From the NCBI GenBank assembly GCA_016278585.1, contig JADQBO010000080.1, positions 1 through 12,117 on the forward strand: DNA of 12,117 nucleotides, read 5' to 3'. Below the pieces are notes generated by a model. That model was not told where the DNA came from. It searched no databases and saw only the letters and a program-made list of their open reading frames with translations. The stretch is from Desulfosporosinus sp. Its GTDB lineage: Bacteria > Bacillota > Desulfitobacteriia > Desulfitobacteriales > Desulfitobacteriaceae. Below are positions 1 through 7,313 of this stretch, piece after piece. Made by a program: the position numbers and the translations under genes. The number at the start of each line of letters is the position of its first letter. Positions within the stretch are counted from its first letter, which is position 1.

Positions 1-88
1 TGAAACTCTTTCGAGTTTCTCTCATTGGCTGTCCTTGTTGTTTAGTTTTCAAAGATCAGGGATGGATTGCCCTGCGCCTTTGTGGCAC
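1..88 (-). ncRNA. rRNA operon leader with boxA-like element (16S expected beyond the left edge)
   Basis: Read on the minus strand, positions 58-44 give TGATCTTTGAAAACT, followed by AAACAACAAGGA. This is the boxA-like, CTTTGAAAACTAAACA-style leader found in front of rRNA genes in Firmicutes, where it takes part in rRNA antitermination. At 19-2 the minus strand folds into a 7-bp stem, GAAACTC/GAGTTTC, capped by a GAAA tetraloop. A strong promoter lies directly upstream (88-123). No rRNA sequence itself is visible, so the operon is inferred from its front end. The leader could also precede another stable RNA. Confidence 0.7.
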
Positions 89-123
89 TCAATTATAATA
101 CCATTTTCAGCGTTTGCTGTCAA
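88..123 (-). promoter_or_regulatory. Strong sigma-A promoter, probable rrn P2
   Basis: On the minus strand the -35 is a perfect TTGACA (118-123). The spacer is exactly 17 bp, and the -10 is TATTAT (95-100) preceded by TGG, which forms an extended -10. Seven bases downstream the likely start base is G (position 88). Initiation with G is characteristic of Bacillus-type rRNA promoters, whose output follows GTP level. An A-rich purine stretch just upstream of the -35 (about 125-150) could act as an UP element. This is the best promoter in the window. Confidence 0.75.
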
Positions 124-188
124 CAAGTATTTTCTTCTTTTCCCATTGTCTTTCTCTTCAAGTATTACCCCCAAGAGCGACATTTGTT

Positions 189-217
189 ACCTTATCACGT
201 TCCTGAAAGATGGTCAA
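189..217 (-). promoter_or_regulatory. Possible upstream tandem promoter (rrn P1)
   Basis: The minus strand has TTGACC (212-217), a 17-bp spacer and TAAGGT (189-194) preceded by TGA. The -35 matches five of six bases. The -10 matches only three of six, though it has the extended TG. It lies about 95 bp upstream of the strong promoter, a spacing like that of tandem rrn P1/P2 promoters in Bacillus. The weak -10 keeps confidence low. Confidence 0.35.
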
Positions 218-282
218 TACCCTTATATCAAATCTTACACTAAAATTTTTACTCACTAGAATTTAGGCTTTAAGTTTATAAT

Positions 283-1785
283 TTATTCATCTCTAGTTTT
301 AGCTGGAAAAAACATAACTAATATCATACTTAATACTGCAAAAAAACCAACACCATAAAAGACGTATTTAAGCGAAATCGTTAAGCCTGACGTCATTATA
401 TCTATAACTCTAGGGGAAAGCACCTCTCTCTTTACTGGGTCAAGTAAGACATTGATAACATCTACGTTAAAGGTTTCTCCACTTACACCATTTAAATAGC
501 TTGCCAATTTGGTATTTAAAACCCCACCTAAAAGGGCAGCACCCATTGTACTTCCTAAAATAGACATAAACATATTAGAGGCTGTTGCTACTCCACGCAT
601 TTGCCACTCCACGCTTTCCTGAATCCCCACGATAAAAACAGTTCGAGCAAGTCCCATTCCAATACCAATGAAAAGAGATCCGACTCCAGCCCAAATCCAG
701 CCTCTTTCCGGACGCATGGTTATTAAAAACATTGAACCCATTACAATCCAAAACCCTCCAAGGATTGCGATACGTCTAAACCCTAGTTTAAACATAATCT
801 TACCAGCTAACATGGCTCCTATCATCCAGCCTATTGTCATAAAGGCAAGCACAAAACCTGATATAACTGGAGATTTTTCCATCACACCTTGAACATAGGT
901 TGGCAAAAATGATGAGATACCGATAATGACAAAACCAGTCGTTAGCGTCGCTAGATTGGAAACTACAAGTAAAGAGTCTTTCCAGATTGCCAAAGGCATA
1001 ATCGGCTCTGGGGCATGTTTTTCCTGCAGAACAAACAGATAAAAACCAATAATAGATATCCCTAATAATAGAAATACCGGGGCTGATGACCAAGTCCAAG
1101 CAGTTCCTGCCTGTATAAAGACAACCATCAAGGCACTAATTGAAATAAACATTAGAGCCGAGCCAAGGTAGTCAATACTATGTTGCTGCTTATGTACTGT
1201 CTCACCTAGAAAAAACCATATTCCTGCCACAGCAAGTACACCGATCGGTATATTCACCCAAAAAATCCAAGCCCAATGAATGTATTGCACAAAGAATGCT
1301 CCTAAGGCTGGGCCAATGATAGAGGAAACTCCCCAGACACTAGAAATATAGCCTTGGATCCGCGCACGTTCAGACACGCAAAAAATATCCCCGATAATAG
1401 TAATGGCAATAGGCTGAATAGCTCCAGCCCCAAGGCCCTGAAATAGCCGAAAAATAATTAACATATTCATCGTTTTTGCGAAACCACAAAGCACAGAACC
1501 GATTAGGAAAACTAGAACTCCGAACGTAAAAACAGGCTTTCTTCCGTATAAATCCGCAAGTTTACCGTAAATTGGGATTGTCACTGCTTGTGCCAAAAAA
1601 AAGGCCGAGAAAACCCAACTAAACAGGGAAAAGCCACCGAGATCTCCAACAATGCTAGGGATCGCAGTCGCCACAATCGTACCTTCTATGGCTGATATGA
1701 AAACTGCTAACAATACGCTAGCCAAAACAACAGAACGATTGGTCTTTACAGGTTTACGAATATGCCCTTGTTCACTGTTTTGCAT
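283..1785 (-). CDS. MFS multidrug-type exporter, DHA2 (EmrB/QacA) family
   Basis: This is a 500-aa integral membrane protein, the usual length for 14-helix DHA2 drug:proton antiporters that export toxic or amphipathic compounds across the cell membrane. A basic N-terminus (about 1-17) leads into helix 1, which holds the family signature region around ISAIEGTIVATAIPSI (30-45). MFS motif A, GKLADLYGRK, is at 74-83. Motif C, typical of antiporters, is at about 152-162 (GVSSIIGPALG). A GLGAGAIQP stretch (118-126) is also family-like. AAGGAG (1798-1803) lies 12 nt before the ATG, a long but usable gap. It follows recQ by about 120 bp, with a structured leader between them, and precedes the putative rRNA operon in the same direction. 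The substrate cannot be predicted. The family call is firm. Confidence 0.9.
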   Translation of the reverse strand: MQNSEQGHIRKPVKTNRSVVLASVLLAVFISAIEGTIVATAIPSIVGDLGGFSLFSWVFSAFFLAQAVTIPIYGKLADLYGRKPVFTFGVLVFLIGSVLCGFAKTMNMLIIFRLFQGLGAGAIQPIAITIIGDIFCVSERARIQGYISSVWGVSSIIGPALGAFFVQYIHWAWIFWVNIPIGVLAVAGIWFFLGETVHKQQHSIDYLGSALMFISISALMVVFIQAGTAWTWSSAPVFLLLGISIIGFYLFVLQEKHAPEPIMPLAIWKDSLLVVSNLATLTTGFVIIGISSFLPTYVQGVMEKSPVISGFVLAFMTIGWMIGAMLAGKIMFKLGFRRIAILGGFWIVMGSMFLITMRPERGWIWAGVGSLFIGIGMGLARTVFIVGIQESVEWQMRGVATASNMFMSILGSTMGAALLGGVLNTKLASYLNGVSGETFNVDVINVLLDPVKREVLSPRVIDIMTSGLTISLKYVFYGVGFFAVLSMILVMFFPAKTRDE

Positions 1786-1846
1786 GCCATTTATTAACTC
1801 CTTCTACCTATATAGCTTTTCAAGATCATTTTTAGCAATACTACTT

Positions 1847-1884
1847 GAATCCTCCCTCGGCTCATACTAGCAGAGAAAGGATTC
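1847..1884 (-). other. Hairpin in the recQ-MFS gap
   Basis: Ten-base arms (1847-1856 and 1875-1884) pair on the minus-strand transcript as GAATCCTTTC with GGGAGGATTC, including two G-U pairs. A small inner GCT/AGC stem can form in the 18-nt loop. A run of six T comes before the hairpin on the minus strand (1885-1890) rather than after it, so it does not look like an ordinary terminator for recQ. It lies in the untranslated region before the MFS gene and could be a leader structure. Confidence 0.4.
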
Positions 1885-1904
1885 AAAAAAGACTTACATA
1901 ATCG

Positions 1905-4136
1905 CTATTCTTCACCTACAACTTTATGCTTTTCTAAAACTGCTCGGATCGTAAACCACTCCACCTCATCTGCGAGAAGATCTTTAATAGGGCGTAATCT
2001 CTCTCGACCTACTTGTCGGATAGCCTCCAGAATGTGTGATTCTTGTTCGGTCGGAATAAAGTCATCCCAAGGAATAGCCTGTCCATCAGCGCCACAGCGC
2101 ACAAGATGATTTTGAACGGTGATGGGGGTAACTTTCCTGAGTTTAGCTATATCTTCTAAGGAATGCCCTTCCAGGTACATTAGAAGAGTTTGGTGGTGGC
2201 TGGGTATTTTTTCCATAGTAGCATCTGCTAAATTAGCAATCTTCTCTACAGTAAACCCACTGTCCGTTTGATCATCTAACTGTCCCAAGCCTTGTTTGCT
2301 TTTTGGCTGTAACGTCACTACATCAGCAAATGTATCCGAATTCGTCTCCCCTAAACGTTTACCGTCCTTACTAAAACTCCAGATTGACGCTAAAAATTCG
2401 TCCCCGTACTTTTCTAATTTTCGTTCTCCAACTCCACTGATACGAAGCATCGCCCGGTGATTCAAAGGACACACTTGAGCCATTTCTCTTAAAGTACTAT
2501 CCGCAAAGATCATATATGGCGGAAGATTTTCTCGGATGGCTATTTCCCTGCGAAGTACACGTAAACGATCAAATAAACTAACCTCGTCTGATTCCTCTCG
2601 AGAAGGCTTAGCTGACACTTTTTGAGTGACTTTTGCTTCTCCTTTCAACACTAAAATTGCATTAGGCAGGAGTTTTACCACGGGATATTCTCCATTGGAT
2701 AGTTGCAAATAGCCCTCAGCCACTAATCGGTTGATAAGATCTTTAATCTCCTGCAGAGAAATCTCCTGCATAATACCATGGGTGGAAAGTTGGTCAAAAC
2801 AAAGTTCCCTGATCTTCGCTTTACGAGATCCTTTTAATACCTCAGCTACTAAACCGATGCCAAAACGTTCCCTCATCCGATAAATACAGGAAAAAATTTT
2901 TTGTGCTTCTAACGTAATATCTACAATTTCTCGCTCATCGTTACAGCTACTACAGTTACCGCATTCTTCTTGTACGTCTTCCTCACCAAAATACTCCAAA
3001 ATTGTTTTGCGCAAACACCGAGGCGTATGACAGTACTCAACCATCCCCTGAATTTTTTTTAGCTCATTCATTTTTCGTTCCGGTTGAAAAATAGTCTGTT
3101 CAATCAAGTATCTTTGCAACACCACATCTTGAGGAGAAAACAACAAAAGACACTCTCCTGGTTCACCATCGCGCCCTGCACGCCCTGCCTCTTGATAGTA
3201 GGCCTCCATATTTCTTGGCATATTATAATGGATTACATAACGGACATTAGATTTATCAATTCCCATCCCGAACGCATTGGTAGCCACCATGACAGTTATC
3301 TCATCAAAAAGGAAATCCTCTTGGCTCTTTTGGCGATCTTCATCAGACATACCCGCGTGGTATTTTCCAGCTTTTAAACCGTTTTTCGTTAAAAACCCTT
3401 GGAGATTGTCCACCTCTTTACGCGTTCCCGCATAAATAATTCCCGATTGGTCGGCATGTGCTCGGGTATAATCAAACACAAAGTCCTTCTTGTTTTCCCC
3501 TCGAAGCGTTGAAAACGTAAGATTTGGACGGTCAAAGCCTGTCACAAATATCCCTGGTTCCCTTAATCCCAACAACCGGACGATATCTGACTGAACCTCT
3601 TCAGTTGCCGTTGCAGTAAAAGCTCCAATTAACGGTTTTTGGGAAAGCGACTTAAGAAAAGGCCCTAGATGAAGATAACTGGGTCTAAAATCATGTCCCC
3701 ACTGAGAGACACAATGCGCTTCATCAATTGCTAAGAAGGAGACCTGCAGAGACTCCAAAAGACTACGGAAATTATCCGACTCCAATCGTTCAGGTGCGAC
3801 ATACAAAAGCTTATAATCTCCACGTGCGGCCCGTTCTATTCGGACCCTAACTTCTTTAAGGGACAATGAACTGTTAATAAAGGTCGCAGGTACGCCGTAT
3901 TGTTGTAATGCATCGACCTGATCTTTCATTAAGGAAATCAGCGGAGAAATTACAAGAGTCGTTCCCTCAAACAATAGGGCAGGGATTTGGTAAGCGAGTG
4001 ATTTTCCCGCTCCTGTCGGCATAATGGCTACAGTATCCGAGCCCTGGAGTAGACTCATGATCACTTTTTGCTGGCCATCTCGAAATTGTGTATACCCGAA
4101 ATACCTCTGCAATACCTCCAAGGCCTTCTCTATCAT
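1905..4136 (-). CDS. recQ: ATP-dependent DNA helicase RecQ
   Basis: RecQ is a 3'-5' helicase that processes stalled forks and recombination intermediates. Counting from an upstream ATG at 4148: Walker A TGAGKS at 45-50, DEAH box at 142-145, the aromatic-rich loop CVSQWGHDFRPSY just after it, and motif VI QEAGRAGRDG at 319-328. The RQC zinc site is C378, C396, C399 and C402. An HRDC domain covers about 523-592. An HTH_40-like domain is at about 645-740, making this longer than the roughly 600-aa core enzyme. Start choice: AAGGAG (4149-4154) touches the ATG at 4148 with no gap but is 12 nt from the ATG at 4136, the same gap as in the neighbouring MFS gene. The internal ATG is therefore preferred (743 aa). 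It stands alone between pcm and the exporter. Confidence 0.95.
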   Translation of the reverse strand: MIEKALEVLQRYFGYTQFRDGQQKVIMSLLQGSDTVAIMPTGAGKSLAYQIPALLFEGTTLVISPLISLMKDQVDALQQYGVPATFINSSLSLKEVRVRIERAARGDYKLLYVAPERLESDNFRSLLESLQVSFLAIDEAHCVSQWGHDFRPSYLHLGPFLKSLSQKPLIGAFTATATEEVQSDIVRLLGLREPGIFVTGFDRPNLTFSTLRGENKKDFVFDYTRAHADQSGIIYAGTRKEVDNLQGFLTKNGLKAGKYHAGMSDEDRQKSQEDFLFDEITVMVATNAFGMGIDKSNVRYVIHYNMPRNMEAYYQEAGRAGRDGEPGECLLLFSPQDVVLQRYLIEQTIFQPERKMNELKKIQGMVEYCHTPRCLRKTILEYFGEEDVQEECGNCSSCNDEREIVDITLEAQKIFSCIYRMRERFGIGLVAEVLKGSRKAKIRELCFDQLSTHGIMQEISLQEIKDLINRLVAEGYLQLSNGEYPVVKLLPNAILVLKGEAKVTQKVSAKPSREESDEVSLFDRLRVLRREIAIRENLPPYMIFADSTLREMAQVCPLNHRAMLRISGVGERKLEKYGDEFLASIWSFSKDGKRLGETNSDTFADVVTLQPKSKQGLGQLDDQTDSGFTVEKIANLADATMEKIPSHHQTLLMYLEGHSLEDIAKLRKVTPITVQNHLVRCGADGQAIPWDDFIPTEQESHILEAIRQVGRERLRPIKDLLADEVEWFTIRAVLEKHKVVGEE

Positions 4137-4180
4137 AATAACGAACATCTCCTTAATTAAATGCTTTCTAAGTTGTTCTT

Positions 4181-4189
4181 ATTATAACA
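4181..4189 (-). promoter_or_regulatory. Extended -10 promoter for recQ
   Basis: On the minus strand TGTTATAAT (4189-4181) gives a consensus TATAAT with the extended TG-n element. No good -35 is found 16-18 bp upstream. It lies in the 79-bp gap between pcm and the chosen recQ start, about 45 bp before that start. Confidence 0.45.
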
Positions 4190-4215
4190 AAAAAATCACT
4201 GGTTTAGGGCTTAAT

Positions 4216-4914
4216 CTAACAGGATTTTCCCATCTCGTTCCAACCCTTTGTTCCAATCAAAGGGACAAACCGTACTAACCCTAACGTTTCTTCGATTAAT
4301 TCGTTTTCTAATGTTTTCTTAACACGGAGTAAATGTTGTTCCCCTTTATCCCCTACCGGAATTACTAAACGACCACCTAAAGCTAACTGATTAACTAGGG
4401 AATCAGGTATCACGGGCCCCCCTGCAGTGACCAAAATAGCATTAAAGGGTGCTTTTTCTAACCATCCAAGTGTACCGTCCCCCACACGCACTTCAATATT
4501 TTTATAACCTTGATTCCTAAATCGTTCCTCTGCAAGACGAGCGAGTAAGTCATGACGCTCAATCGTATAAACGCTCAAGGCCATTCGAGATAATACCGCT
4601 GCCGAATAACCAGATCCCGTTCCTATTTCTAAAACCTTGTCATTTGCTTTTAAACCCAGAGCTTGAGCCATAAGGGCTACAATATATGGCTGACTAATGG
4701 TTTGCTCTGCCTCTATTTCCAGGGCCGTGTCATAATACGCAAACTCTTGTTTATCTTCATTAACAAACCTATGTCGTAGAACTTTGAGCAGACTATGGAT
4801 TACCGCCTCATCCGTTATATCACGGTCTATTAGTTGGGTCCGAACCATCCACTCACGTTCTGCATGTCTATCATTCAATAAATCCTTCTCACTATAATCT
4901 TTGGTCACATCCAT
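4216..4914 (-). CDS. pcm: Protein-L-isoaspartate O-methyltransferase
   Basis: This enzyme uses S-adenosylmethionine to methylate isoaspartyl residues that form in ageing proteins, which starts their repair in the cytoplasm. It has 232 aa, slightly longer than the usual 205-225. The family substrate/SAM region EAEQTISQPYIVALM is at about 68-82, and the class I methyltransferase motif I, VLEIGTGSGY, is at 94-103. A motif II-like stretch (NAILVTAGGPVIP) follows at about 158-170, then a typical GGRLVIPVG strand. The ATG at 4914 has a GAGGT only about 2-4 nt away. An internal ATG at residue 23 (4848), where many family members begin, is an alternative start. It is transcribed alone, between the hairpin that ends the peptidase gene and recQ. 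Confidence 0.92.
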   Translation of the reverse strand: MDVTKDYSEKDLLNDRHAEREWMVRTQLIDRDITDEAVIHSLLKVLRHRFVNEDKQEFAYYDTALEIEAEQTISQPYIVALMAQALGLKANDKVLEIGTGSGYSAAVLSRMALSVYTIERHDLLARLAEERFRNQGYKNIEVRVGDGTLGWLEKAPFNAILVTAGGPVIPDSLVNQLALGGRLVIPVGDKGEQHLLRVKKTLENELIEETLGLVRFVPLIGTKGWNEMGKSC

Positions 4915-4968
4915 CTACCTCACTTAGCTTTTATTTTCTCAGTTTTCCCGAAAATCACTAAATTTACT

Positions 4969-5002
4969 AACCTAATCAAAATTCTCTGCTTAAAATTAGG
5001 TT
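4969..5002. repeat. Inverted repeat upstream of pcm
   Basis: Perfect 8-bp arms AACCTAAT (4969-4976) and ATTAGGTT (4995-5002) flank an 18-bp AT-rich spacer. It lies about 55 bp upstream of the pcm start, in the only non-coding stretch that could hold its promoter. It could be an operator or a leader hairpin. No T-run follows, so it is not a terminator. Confidence 0.35.
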
Positions 5003-5046
5003 CTACTAAGCTGATTCCATACGCTCCTTAACCATCCAGAAAACAC

Positions 5047-5087
5047 AACCGTCCTCAATCCACTTTGAACGTGAACTGAGGACGGTT
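5047..5087 (-). terminator. Long hairpin terminator after the M20 peptidase
   Basis: The structure starts one base after the peptidase stop codon. The arms AACCGTCCTCA and TGAGGACGGTT are perfectly complementary over 11 bp. On the minus transcript the stem continues through two G-U pairs to 17 bp around a 7-nt loop, GTTCAAA. On the plus strand those two pairs become A-C mismatches, which argues the structure works in the minus-strand RNA. The tail is GTGTTTTCT, a modest T-rich run. Confidence 0.75.
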
Positions 5088-5088
5088 A

Positions 5089-6219
5089 CTACTCTTTCTC
5101 AATTTTCGCCACTACCTTAATAATCTCAATTAACAATTCAGCGGTCTTATATAAATCTTCTTCTTCCATCCACTCCTCATTTGTATGGGGCTTTTGCATC
5201 CCAGTTCCCAAAACAGCGCAGGGTATACCATAGAGGTTATAGTAATTAGCATCACTACCCCCACCAGTCGACCCAGTGATCACTTCAAACCCAGCAGACT
5301 TAGCAGCCTGGCTGGCAATAACCACCACTTGAGACTCCTCCGATAGTGTAAATGGCTCATATAAGCGAAGGACTTCAATTTCTGCGACCGCGCCCATTTC
5401 CTCGGCACAGCGTTGAAATGCTTCACACATCTGAGCAGTTTGATGTTCTAGTTTGGTTAAATCTCTGCTTCTTGACTCACAAGTTATATCAACTTGGTCA
5501 GCTACAATATTCGTAGCTCTGCCCCCTTGAATTGTCCCAATGTTTGCCGTGGTTTCCTCATCAATCCTACCTGTCGGCATGCTTGAGATCGCCTTGGCTG
5601 CTACTAAAATTGAGCTGATTCCCTCTTCTGGAGCAAAACCAGCATGAGCAGCCTTGCCCTTTATCACCACATTGAGCCGATCTTGTCCCGGAGCCGCCAG
5701 AATAATTTCTCCTGGTCCACCCACACAATCCATAACAAATCCAAGGTCAGCCTTCAGTTGGGTTTTATCTAGATTCTTAACGCCATTAAGGCCCCCCTCT
5801 TCGGCTATACTAAGAATAAGCTGAATATCACCATGGGGAATGTTTTGCTCTTTGATAGTTCTTAGGGCTTCCAAGATTGGCGCTATCCCTGACTTGTCAT
5901 CTGCTCCTAAGATTGTCGGGCCGGCTGAGGTAATGACTCCTTCATGCAATACCGGCTCAATATTTAGGCAGGGGTCTACCGTATCCATATGGGCAGAAAA
6001 CAAAATAATTGGAGCCTTTGGCAGGTTTCCTTTTAAATAGGCAAAAACATTGCCGCAGTTACCTCCAATGGTTCGGCCAGCATCATCTTCGGTTACTGTC
6101 ATACCTAAACTCTCCAGACTACTTTTAAGAATATCCCCTATTTGTCGCTCCTTCTTAGTCGGAGAATCGATTCTAATTAGCTCAAAAAACTCTGCTAACA
6201 ATCTTTCCCGATTAATCAT
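5089..6219 (-). CDS. M20 family metallopeptidase, PepT-like (tripeptidase T-type)
   Basis: This is a cytoplasmic di-zinc aminopeptidase-type enzyme of 376 aa that probably cleaves small peptides. The M20 metal and catalytic residues are all visible: SAHMDTV gives H77 and catalytic D79, GADDKSG gives bridging D107, AEEGG gives general base E140 and ligand E141, VMDC gives D164, and PHTNEEW near the C-terminus gives H345. The inserted lid (dimerization) domain covers about 177-290 and contains the usual KGKAAHAG motif. The ATG directly follows the TAA of the HIT gene, with GAGGTGG inside the end of that gene, so the two are translationally coupled. The PepT-like subgroup is favoured by length and the C-terminal motif. 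The exact substrate is open. Confidence 0.88.
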   Translation of the reverse strand: MINRERLLAEFFELIRIDSPTKKERQIGDILKSSLESLGMTVTEDDAGRTIGGNCGNVFAYLKGNLPKAPIILFSAHMDTVDPCLNIEPVLHEGVITSAGPTILGADDKSGIAPILEALRTIKEQNIPHGDIQLILSIAEEGGLNGVKNLDKTQLKADLGFVMDCVGGPGEIILAAPGQDRLNVVIKGKAAHAGFAPEEGISSILVAAKAISSMPTGRIDEETTANIGTIQGGRATNIVADQVDITCESRSRDLTKLEHQTAQMCEAFQRCAEEMGAVAEIEVLRLYEPFTLSEESQVVVIASQAAKSAGFEVITGSTGGGSDANYYNLYGIPCAVLGTGMQKPHTNEEWMEEEDLYKTAELLIEIIKVVAKIEKE

Positions 6220-6561
6220 TTAGCTATGCCACCTCACCGTTCCGATGTCTCCGTCATAACGCGGAATGACATGAACATGCCAATGAAAGACTGTCTGGCC
6301 AGCAGCAGCTCCAACATTTGCTCCTATGTTGTAGCCATCAGGCTGAAACCGTTCATCTAGTAACTCTTTTACTCTGGAAAGAAGATCTCCAACACTGGCC
6401 ATCTCCTCTGGAGTTGCATCAAAGAAACTTGAAGCGTGCTTTTTCGGAACAATCAGAACGTGTCCCTGACTTACTGGATACTTGTCATAAAATGCCCGGG
6501 CAAATTCATTCTCTACAAGGTTCGCTCCCTCTGGTAGTGTACAAAATACGCACTCGTTCAT
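6220..6561 (-). CDS. HIT-family nucleotide hydrolase
   Basis: This is a 113-aa histidine-triad protein. Such proteins hydrolyse nucleotide phosphoramidates or dinucleoside polyphosphates. The triad is H93-W-H95-V-H97 near the C-terminus, with the middle His as the expected nucleophile. CVFC (C4, C7) with H42 and H93 matches the zinc site of Bacillus-type HIT proteins. GHVLIVPKKH (33-42) is typical of the fold. The start at 6561 is chosen because GGGGGG lies 6 nt upstream and the family begins with M-x-x-C-x-x-C. The reading frame runs 29 codons further upstream (to 6648), but that stretch is unlike the family and lacks a ribosome binding site. It is followed with zero spacing by the peptidase gene, forming a two-gene operon. 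Confidence 0.92.
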   Translation of the reverse strand: MNECVFCTLPEGANLVENEFARAFYDKYPVSQGHVLIVPKKHASSFFDATPEEMASVGDLLSRVKELLDERFQPDGYNIGANVGAAAGQTVFHWHVHVIPRYDGDIGTVRWHS

Positions 6562-6617
6562 CCGTATCCCCCCTATTATTATTATATCTCGCTCCATAAG
6601 TGGTCGTATATATTGAT

Positions 6618-6669
6618 ATAAGCTTGCTTTCCAAGCAAATAATATCAAGATACTTCAAAACAAGCTTAT
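6618..6669. repeat. Inverted repeat and small hairpin between CHR transporter and HIT gene
   Basis: Nine-base arms ATAAGCTTG (6618-6626) and CAAGCTTAT (6661-6669) face each other across 34 bp. Overlapping the first arm is a 6-bp stem with a 3-nt loop, TTGCTT-TCC-AAGCAA (6624-6638). Together they could end the transporter transcript before the HIT promoter. There is no clear T-run, so the terminator role is only a guess. Confidence 0.3.
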
Positions 6670-6673
6670 TTGA

Positions 6674-7219
6674 CTACGTTACTTTTTTAGACCGACCATA
6701 CGCGGCCCAACCAAACAACATGGATGTTACAATTATAAAGGCCGGGTGGATATTTACAAAATAAAGTAGGGCAACTGTTACAACTGCGATTCCCCATGTA
6801 CTGCTGGTTGGAAACGCTTTTTTGCCCATATCATGAGCAGTTTGTGCTACAAGAACAACGACTACTGGGCGAACAGCCTCAAGCATCGCTTTGAGTTCCG
6901 GAGAGTTTGAATATTTAGCAATAAGACTACCTAATAAAACTACGACAATTACCGTAGGAGCAACTGTTCCAATGGTCGCGATTAAGGCTCCTAACCAACC
7001 TGCAACCTTATAGCCGATATAGGCTGCCATTTTGGTGGCAATAGGTCCAGGTAAAGCATTTCCAATAGCTAAAGAATCCGCAAACTCTTCATTATCCATC
7101 CATTTATATCGATCCACCGCTTCTGCTTTGATGAGGGGAATAAGCGAAGGACCTCCCCCAAATCCTAGGTTTGAAGCGCGGGTAAAACCAATAAATAGCT
7201 CCCATAGTTTTCTAAGCAC
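6674..7219 (-). CDS. chrA: Chromate transporter (CHR family), single-domain, downstream copy
   Basis: This 181-aa membrane protein equals one half of the large two-domain ChrA. Short CHR proteins occur as pairs and export chromate or related oxyanions. Signatures are NLGFGGGP (17-24), WMDNEEFAD (40-48) and GNALPGPIATK (53-63), then AGWLGALIA and a run of hydrophobic segments to about 173. The start is GTG at 7219 with GGGGGG 6 nt upstream. No ATG start fits. It is about 63% identical, without gaps, to the CHR gene upstream (hand count, 110 of 175), and both copies carry the same signatures. Its termini are basic (R3, K4; R176, K178, K179), unlike its partner's. It is the second gene of the gntR-controlled pair. 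Family is firm, substrate less so. Confidence 0.88.
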   Translation of the reverse strand: MLRKLWELFIGFTRASNLGFGGGPSLIPLIKAEAVDRYKWMDNEEFADSLAIGNALPGPIATKMAAYIGYKVAGWLGALIATIGTVAPTVIVVVLLGSLIAKYSNSPELKAMLEAVRPVVVVLVAQTAHDMGKKAFPTSSTWGIAVVTVALLYFVNIHPAFIIVTSMLFGWAAYGRSKKVT

Positions 7220-7313
7220 GAAGAGCCCCCCTTTTTAATACGAAATTATAAGAACATATAGGAAACTTACTCCGAGGTTTCTCTATCTTATGTTAGTCCT
7301 AATTATCTAGAGC

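Noticed and set aside
35..259. Plus-strand 74-codon open frame at the left end
   Set aside because: It runs antisense through the rRNA leader and promoter, has no ribosome binding site and gives no recognisable protein.
800..1099. Minus-strand 99-codon open frame inside the MFS exporter gene
   Set aside because: It is a shifted frame of a gene that is intact in its own frame, with no family resemblance.
5222..5229. GGTATACC inside the M20 peptidase gene, resembling the GntR operator core
   Set aside because: It encodes conserved Gly-Ile-Pro in the protein and is not extended symmetrically, so chance is the simpler explanation.
6562..6648. Upstream extension of the HIT gene by 29 codons
   Set aside because: No ribosome binding site at 6648, residues unlike the HIT family, and a good GGGGGG site in front of the ATG at 6561.
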